From assembly GCF_964275005.1 (NCBI RefSeq), contig NC_092700.1, forward strand, positions 15,656,617 through 15,720,616: a DNA stretch of 64,000 bases, in the 5' to 3' direction. A model generated the notes under the pieces. That model was not told where the DNA came from and did not search any database. It saw nothing but the letters and a program-made list of their open reading frames with translations. The translations under genes were made by a program, and so were the position numbers. The DNA is from Diadema setosum (taxonomy: Eukaryota; Echinodermata; Echinoidea; Diadematoida; Diadematidae). Shown here one piece after another: positions 57,119-64,000 of this stretch. Position 1 is the stretch's first letter. Every line of letters starts with the position of its first letter.

Positions 57119-57411
57119 GGCCGGCGGAGCGTGTTTAAAAGCGTGGGGGGCCACTTCCGGGTTTCATGAGCTAACAACAACAACAAAAAAAAAAAAAAAA
57201 AAAAAAAGGTCCTCACCTCCTCTCTCCCCTTCCATTTCCGGGTTTCTTCCAGCTGACAAGCAAAAAAACAAAAACAAAAACAAACAAAAAAAGGTCGTCA
57301 GTTCGGATCTCCCCCCTCCATTTCCGGGTTTTTTCAGCTGACAAGCAAAAAAAAAAAAAAAAGGTTTTCAGTGGAAAAACCTAACCCACGGCCCCCACGG
57401 CTCCGCCGGCC
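57119..57411. mobile_element. inverted-repeat element with internal direct repeats
   Basis: The ends are GGCCGGCGGAGCGTG and the complement GGCCGGCGGAGCCGTGGG. Inside are three copies of a CATTTCCGGG/TTCCGGGTT segment, each ending in GCTGACAAGC or similar plus an A-run. No clear target duplication. Confidence 0.6.
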
Positions 57412-59600
57412 ATGTGAATGATAATAATGGATAAACATAAAGTAATAATGATTATGATGAATTGCACGAATTTGCAGGAATAACAACAATAATGGTAATC
57501 GTTATGATAATTTCATTTCATTTATTGTTTTTGCATGGTACAAATTAACAAATCACTTGATAAAAATCAATATTCATAATTATTAATTCATCAAATCATC
57601 GTGGCTAATTTTGCGCATGAAAGAATAAATCATCGTGACAAAGTACGGAAAATGCAACATGACGCCTAAAGATTGAAACCATACTATCGGAGTTCTAGGG
57701 CTCATGAGGAAAGTGATGGAAATTTTTTGAGTATAGACCAGATAATATTACAGTTCATATAACCGTCGCTCGGAGATCCTGCATGCCGACAAAATGATTT
57801 GTACATGATTGGATGAATAATGGGACCAGTTATGGCAATGGTAGTCAAGGTTCTGTTTTTTGTTTGTTTGTTTGTTTGCTTACTTGCTTGCTTACTTGCT
57901 TGCTTGCTCGCTTACTTTGTTGAGCCATACGAGCGTTGGTACAGCCACGACAATAGAAAAAATGGACAGCTTCTTTTTTCAATATCTTTTTCTTTTCTTT
58001 TTTTTTTTGTTCCAGGTTGAGCATTTCCCAGGTATAGCGCCCTCTATCGTCGTGGCTGCTTCATCGCCTCGTTTCCTTAAAACGAAAAACAACAACAGCA
58101 ACAACAAAATAAAGTCCAGTAAGAGCACTATAGAATAGTGACAATGCACAAGTTGGTGTGAGGCCTGCCGTACTAGCACTGCGTTCCTTTTGAGTACAGT
58201 GCCGGCGAGATAGCCCTATACGTATACGGGGGAGCTTCTTAATCACTCGAGAACAGGTCTCTACAAATAGTACAAGCAGTAGGTTAGAGTAAGGCTTGTT
58301 TATATCTCAGAGAGCATTCCATCTGGGTCTTTGATTTATGTTCCTTAATAAATGCCATGTTATTATAATATACAATGTTTAAAAGATTGACGTCATAATT
58401 ATCATGACATCCCCTTCGTTATGTCCTAGGTCAGTGGATGGGACCCGGCAATTATGGTTGAAGACATTAGATCCAAAAAGGATGATAATTATGATAATGA
58501 TGATCATTATGCGGTTGATTCTATATTACTAATGGGATATAATGCTTATGCAGATGTAATACTGGCTGAGCGATGATGACAACATGAAGAAAGAAGAAAG
58601 AGAATCACAACATGGAAAGGAAGAAGAAGAAGAAGGAAGGAGTGAAAAAGGAAAATCGGAAATTGGAAAAGGAGAAAATGAGTTTTCTTACTGGAAAAAT
58701 ATGGCTTTATTGTTTAAGCTGCAAAATCAAACACAATGCCTATCAACCACACACTGCAACGTCACTTGTGTTTGCTTGTTGGTTGTTTTAGATTCCATTT
58801 TATGTTCTCATTGTGCTGGCACGCCAGAATTTGATATCAACCGAGATGAACAATTCTACAGACAAAGTTAATGCTAACATGAAAGTCCGGTGTTTTGTAG
58901 AGCAGTCGAAGAGGATTAGAATAAAAAAAAAAATGACCCCATTTTGTTTAGTTCTGAATGAACTCTCTCTTATTATTCTGATTTATCCAGTAACTCTGTA
59001 CTACTCGATCTGCACTGTCCCGCCAGATCCACTTAATTGTCATAATCCAAAGGTCTCTCTCTCCCGTGATTATGAATTTGATCTGGTCAAGCTCTTAACC
59101 TGAAGTAAACTTTGTCCCTTATTCTGATCTAATTATTAGCGATTAACTTGCACATTAGTTTTATCACAAGCACACATCAAACAAATAAAAAAAAAATGCT
59201 GTTTAACTCTTTTATTTTTTATTTTTGATAAAAGGCTGATTTAGAATGTCGGTAAAATTTTTGGACATTGCATCTCTTTGTAGGCCATGAGATGGAGTAG
59301 TAAACGGGGCCATCATGAACAAATGACGAGGGTGCTAAGACAAACAAAGGACTCGCAGATAACATGGCTACTCGGGAAGATCCCTCTGTAAATATAACGG
59401 TGTCATCAGACAGATACCCGAGGGATATTCCGAATCCTATAGGCACTTGAAAGAACCCCCTTATCTCCCTCACCCCCAGCCCCCAGCCCACCCCAATGTC
59501 TGGATGAGGAGAAAAATTATTTCGTTTTGATAGTGGCAGGCTCTGAAGAGAAAGGATCACAGTGTAAAGGATAATATACCAATCAATACACATCCCCAAC
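57412..59600. other. no gene seen
   Basis: Non-coding, with a (TTTG)n/(CTTG)n run at about 57859-57915 and a purine-rich patch at 58580-58680. Confidence 0.4.
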
Positions 59601-59607
59601 CCCATAA

Positions 59608-59787
59608 TGGACAACGATATAAAGAAAATATCTTTGTAACACTCTTGTATAAAGAGAATTTCATATTTCTATTATAATGAAAAAAAAAATGACTTATCGC
59701 TTTCAGAAGACAGAGGGAATTGTATGTCAGTATCAAAATGGGGGGACGTGTGCACTATATTAAAGAAATAAAATGTTGTGAATATTT

Positions 59788-59821
<34 letters not shown>

Positions 59822-60052
59822 CTTTGTTTATGACGGCACGCCTGATGGACAACAATAAAAACAGGTAGATATCGTTGTCACTCATGCGTGACGTCATAAA
59901 CTACTATAGTCTGCTCATCCTGCGATAGAGGTACCGAAACTTTAAAGATTCAGCACGTTGAATAATTGTCCGATTTTCCTCAAACTTCACTGATGTGAAC
60001 TACTAACATTGTCGCATTCACTCAAACCATTTGGGGGTTCATTCCCTTTTAT
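59608..60052. mobile_element. foldback element family A, copy A6 (left end missing)
   Basis: The inner left arm (ACGATATAAAGAAAATATC) and full right arm (ATTGTCCGATTTTCCTCAAA, then CATTCACTCAAACCATTTGG) are present. A (TA)n run at about 59792-59820 interrupts the middle. Confidence 0.7.
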
Positions 60053-60862
60053 TTAATTTCTATACTAGTTTCGGAAGGGTTTGTATATCGTTATCAAGTA
60101 AAGTAACACGACACGCCAAGCACTATAATATCTTAATTCGAAAACGTCTAATACACAAACACGCCACATCATATTGTGCAGTTGTTATTGCACTAAAAAT
60201 AATGCGTTTTCGAGCAGGATCGCGAATCAAATTTCGTTAAGAACAGCAATTAACGTGTTTTTGTTGTTGTTTTTTTTTTCTAAAGATTTGGGTCTTGATC
60301 CAAATCTCTCAAATTATTTTGTACGATATTTTTATTTTCCAAAAAAAAAAGACGAAACGCCATGTGCGGTGAGAACGACGACCGCAAATGATTTTGAGAT
60401 TTTATATTCCGCAATGCACTAAGTATGTCGCTCCTTGCCAATTTTACCATGCTGTCACACCGAGCCGTGGTATATTGCATTGGCCTGAGATATACATTAG
60501 ACATACCATTCAGAACATGCAGACATGATCGGGTATTCGCAAATAAGCTCGACCCATTTTTTTTTTTCGTGTGTTAATTTTTTGTTTGTTGTTGTTTTGT
60601 TTTTTTACAGTGAGAACGCTCAATCAAAAATACGCGACCCAAATTTCGAAACTTTTGGTGTGACATATCAGGCGGTCATGTAACAAGGCGGTCCTTGTAT
60701 GCTATGGTAGATAGACCTAATAAAAGTCTGCAATAAAAAAAAAAAACAACAAACATGTTTTCCCTTCTTTTAAATAAAATGTGAACGGACTTGTATTCAA
60801 AAGCGGTCAAAAGCGGTCCCCTTCCACTGACAGATTCGTGACCCCTAACACTAATTATTGCA

Positions 60863-61031
60863 GGTATACAGTGGCGGATCCAGAGGGGAGCGCACCGGGC
60901 GCGCGCCCCCTCTTTATTTTTTTGGTTAAAACAAACGAAATAAAAAGAAAAAAATGGGGATGCGTGCGCCCCCTTTAATTTTGCAAAGGCGCCTCCCCTT
61001 TACACAATTCCTGGATCCGCCCCTGGGTATA
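60863..61031. mobile_element. 157-bp element with GGTATA duplication
   Basis: GGTATA at 60863-60868 and 61026-61031 flanks inverted ends CAGTGGCGGATCCAG and CAGGGGCGGATCCAG (complement). The interior has GCGCGCCCCC inverted words. The right end matches the sequence at 235-249. Confidence 0.85.
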
Positions 61032-61135
61032 TGAGAAAGTCATAATAAACAGAATGAGAAGTCGTAAGTCACACGTAGCGATAGACATTTATTAGAATAA
61101 CATTAATTAACAATCGGAACAAAAAAAAATATAGA

Positions 61136-61258
61136 AAGTGAAGGAAGGGAGAAAGTGAGGAAAGGAAGGAAAGGAGAAAAACGTAAAGATGAAGACAGAC
61201 AAGAAAGGGAGGAAAGTAAGAAAGAAAAAGGAAGAAAGGAATGGGAAAAAAAAGAGAA
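61136..61258. repeat. polypurine (GGAA/GAAA-rich) tract
   Basis: About 120 bases of nearly pure purine on the plus strand; it could form triplex DNA. Confidence 0.75.
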
Positions 61259-62421
61259 CTGTTCTATCTGCCGAGGGATGGATGAATGGATAGTAAACTA
61301 AACCTTTGAGTACCTAACACATCGAAATATTTCTACCCGTTAGGCCCAAAGTGGCCAAGACCAACCAAAAAGAACATAGGTGACAGAACTGTGGGCAAAT
61401 ACTTGCAATTGACCAGCAATTTAAGAGAGAGGTCGATGGCCATCCTCCTACAATCGAATTTAATCCCTTTTCTTCACTGGCAAACAGTGAATTCTATTCC
61501 TAATATTCTCCACAAACAATGTCGGGTTCGAGTGGCATCGCATGTTGACCCAAAGATGCAACTTACAACTTCTAATTGTCGGAGTCCGTTTCTACTTTTA
61601 TCCAGGCATTATTGGCGTTCTCCTGAATTCTGTTCTTCTCTCCCGCTGCAGTTTGTCCGTCCAACAGATTCAAGATAGCGGACCTGCAAGAAAAAGTCGG
61701 GCAACCATTTAGTTCCGCTATATTTTTTATTTTAAATCTCAGGGCTTGTTTTGTCTGGACATTATTGTCTTTCTTTTTTTTTCTGTAATTTTAAGATCTA
61801 CCCTATGATTGTTACTGGCAGTTAATAACAGTAGGTGAAAGCAAAATTATATTATTGATGGCACAATAGATCCGATTTCCACCGAATTCATAGAAAATAA
61901 TAGATGGTGGCCATGTTCTATGTTGAAGATGATATTGAGTTTACTTGGAAAATATTATTTAAGCATAATGTGGCATGACGGAAGAGTATTGCTTTAACGT
62001 CGTTGTTGTTGTTCCAGTTAAGAAAATCTCTCTCCCTCTCTCTTTCCTAACCATTCTTTTATGAAACGTGTTTGGCCATTCATAAAGAACATGTACAAGG
62101 GCATGCTTTCAAGAACATACATTAAAATGGTCATAAAATCCCCCCTTCTGAGATTCTGAGTAGGTGATGTTTCTTTATGTGACAAAAAGAGTAAAACGGA
62201 AGACACTTTTTCCCCCTTTTAATAAGTCGAATATTATTGTGGACCAGAACAAGTCCACTTAGACCATATAGGGAGATTCTTCGAAATGAACAGGCTGTAT
62301 TATGCATTACAAAATCCTAACCGCCTGTATTCTTTAGCATCTTGTTGTTTTCTCAAACATCAAAGCGGCATCATCAGACAGAACAGACACATTACGATGG
62401 TTTTAGCAATGTTTTGGTTAC
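61259..62421. other. no gene seen
   Basis: The frame at 61391-61678 (containing LTSNLRERSMAILLQSN) has no flanking splice pair or family motif. Otherwise the stretch is non-coding. Confidence 0.35.
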
Positions 62422-62449
62422 GCAAGGAGCTTGTGTTTGAAGCTCCTTG

Positions 62450-62698
62450 CACTCTAAAAAATCCCGGGTCGGAACTGACGCGGAACTGGGTCCACTGGGG
62501 TCACACACCGTTCCGGGTCAGAAATGACAAGGAATGGGGTCAGATGTGACCCCATCCCGAGTCATGTATTGGGTCAGGGTGACACATTCCGGGTCTTCAT
62601 GACCAAATTCCAAGTCATTTTTTTTTTTTACCCGGAACGGTGTTTGGCCCCAACGCACCAAGTTCCGGGTCAGTTCTGACCCGGGATTTTTTAGAGTG
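62450..62698. mobile_element. 249-bp MITE with CACTCTAAAAAATCCCGGG ends
   Basis: Left CACTCTAAAAAATCCCGGGT and the complementary right end pair over about 35 bases. Words such as TTCCGGGTCA and TGACCC recur inside in both directions. A 12-bp-stem hairpin (GCAAGGAGCT ... AGCTCCTTGC, 62422-62450) abuts its left end. The target duplication is unclear. Confidence 0.75.
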
Positions 62699-64000
62699 TG
62701 GGTTACGTCACAATTTTCCACGATTGCATGCAAAACAGAGAAAAGGCAACATCGTTTCTGGAAGAAATCGGGAAATGGGAATTTCCCTACACACGCCGCA
62801 CACATTTCCCGGTTCTGCTCTATTACCCTCTGCAAACATTAAATACATCCCGTTGTTTTTGTCTTTCAGCGACGACCTACAGGGATTAAACACCTCATTA
62901 CATAGTTATTAATTGACTAGGTGGGATAGATACAATTCAACAGACATGGAATTGCAAACGAACAATCGTAGAATTACCGGTAATGCTGTAGGAGTGGCAT
63001 TTCAATTTCAACAATACCTTGGGCACTGCGCTGATTTGATGATGCGCTATTCAAAATCTTGTTTAAACTCTCCCTCTTCTCCCCCCCCCCCCTCTCTCTC
63101 TCTAAAGGAAATACAGTCAGTTATGTTCGTTTCTTATTTCGACAGACTCAACCACTCGTTAAACTTCAATATAGAATAAAATCCCTCCTTTGTGCCTTCA
63201 GTTTTCCCCCTTTTTTATCTCTCTTGTGTTCACTTCAGTAAAATAACAGTGTAACAGCTACAGGACAGCAGGACAATAGTTTCCACATACTTTTTAGGAC
63301 AACTTTGAATTTAATTACACAAACAATTCGATGTACCCTGATAAAAACACAATATAAGAATGGCAATTATGAAGATTATGATAATCATTATGATAATAAA
63401 ACTTATTAAAAAACAACCCTCATATTCCTATATTGATATGGTGGTCAAGAGAGTCAGTTAGAAAAATAAAATTGCTTCACACAGTTCAAGAAAAAGTAAA
63501 AAAAAATGCAGAGAGAGAGAGAGAGAGAGAGAGAGCACAAATGAATGCAAAACATGAATTAATGAATTAATTAATATACTCGTGTGCCTGCGTGAATGTG
63601 TGTGTGTGTGTGTTTTCCATCAAACATGCTTTTGAATTCATTGATATTGTAATTATATAATCAATTTTCATGTAAATCTTGAATGCACTATAAATTATGA
63701 GCATGACAAGGTGCATTTTTTAATTAGGCAAAACACGCAGTTTTATTGCTGCCTTCAGTTGTGACATTATAAGATTGAACAAGGGCTAATTGTGCATTTA
63801 GAGTGTATTGGCTAGGATAGTGCAGGAATAACAAAGTTGTAGCGTACAACTTTGATTTATATCATATGATATCGTTACTTAAACACGACATGCCCCTTGC
63901 GAAAATCGAAAAGTATGGTTCATGACAGTAAACTGCAAAGAAAAAGAAATAGATGTCACTTCTCACCAATTTGACAAATCAAAAATCTTGTTATAAAAAT
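62699..64000. other. no gene seen; simple repeats
   Basis: A (GA)n run at about 63509-63535 and a (TG)n at about 63596-63612. No exon chain or RNA gene was recognised. Confidence 0.4.

Noticed and set aside
57820..58138. Leu/Cys-rich open frames
   Set aside because: They are translations of the (TTTG)n/(CTTG)n tetranucleotide repeat.
62518..62835. A 105-codon minus-strand open frame
   Set aside because: It translates the inverted-repeat MITE at 62450-62698 and its flank; the repeated GSELTRN words come from the terminal repeats.

Overview
The window is animal nuclear DNA. Genes are split by GT-AG introns, exons are short and widely spaced, microsatellites are frequent, and many small palindromic DNA transposons and decayed non-LTR retrotransposons are present. 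There are no operons and no bacterial signals. The best guess is a marine invertebrate, probably an echinoderm or another non-vertebrate deuterostome. That guess rests on repeat style and gene content, not on a database match.

Three multi-exon genes can be rebuilt with splice phases that close exactly on a stop codon. (1) At 458-8856 (+) lies the 3' part of a secreted or extracellular protein: ten tandem mini-exons (72-87 nt, all phase 1-1) encode a Thr/Ser-rich repeat of about 24-29 residues, then two exons encode a Cys-rich C-terminal domain. Its 5' end is outside the window. (2) At 22161-32124 (+) nine exons encode a 503-residue ankyrin-repeat protein. (3) At 42346-47381 (-) five coding exons encode a mitochondrial fission factor (MFF)-like tail-anchored protein of about 230 residues. 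A possible 5' non-coding exon lies near 52.5-52.7 kb.

Much of the rest is mobile-element DNA. A frameshifted, 5'-truncated non-LTR retrotransposon lies at 54.6-56.6 kb (-), with a short LINE 3' remnant at 10.45-10.86 kb (-) and an isolated LINE-like 3' tail at 4.87-4.94 kb. There are six copies of an 85-bp element flanked by TTAA (17.8-32.5 kb), six copies or part-copies of a roughly 500-600-bp foldback element, three copies of a second foldback family, two pogo/Tigger-like elements flanked by TA, one larger TTAA-flanked element, and several one-off inverted-repeat elements with recognisable target-site duplications. Three exact or near-exact tandem duplications (284, 173 and 38 bp), a degenerate minisatellite at 9.1-9.7 kb, a tRNA-headed SINE-like unit at 35.8 kb and many simple repeats complete the picture.

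The three genes show no obvious functional link. The most unusual feature is the mini-exon array. Its exons can be skipped or duplicated without changing frame, most use a non-consensus donor, and its last two members appear to have moved to a new acceptor nine bases downstream. From about 56.6 kb to the end I see no gene, only repeats and non-coding DNA.
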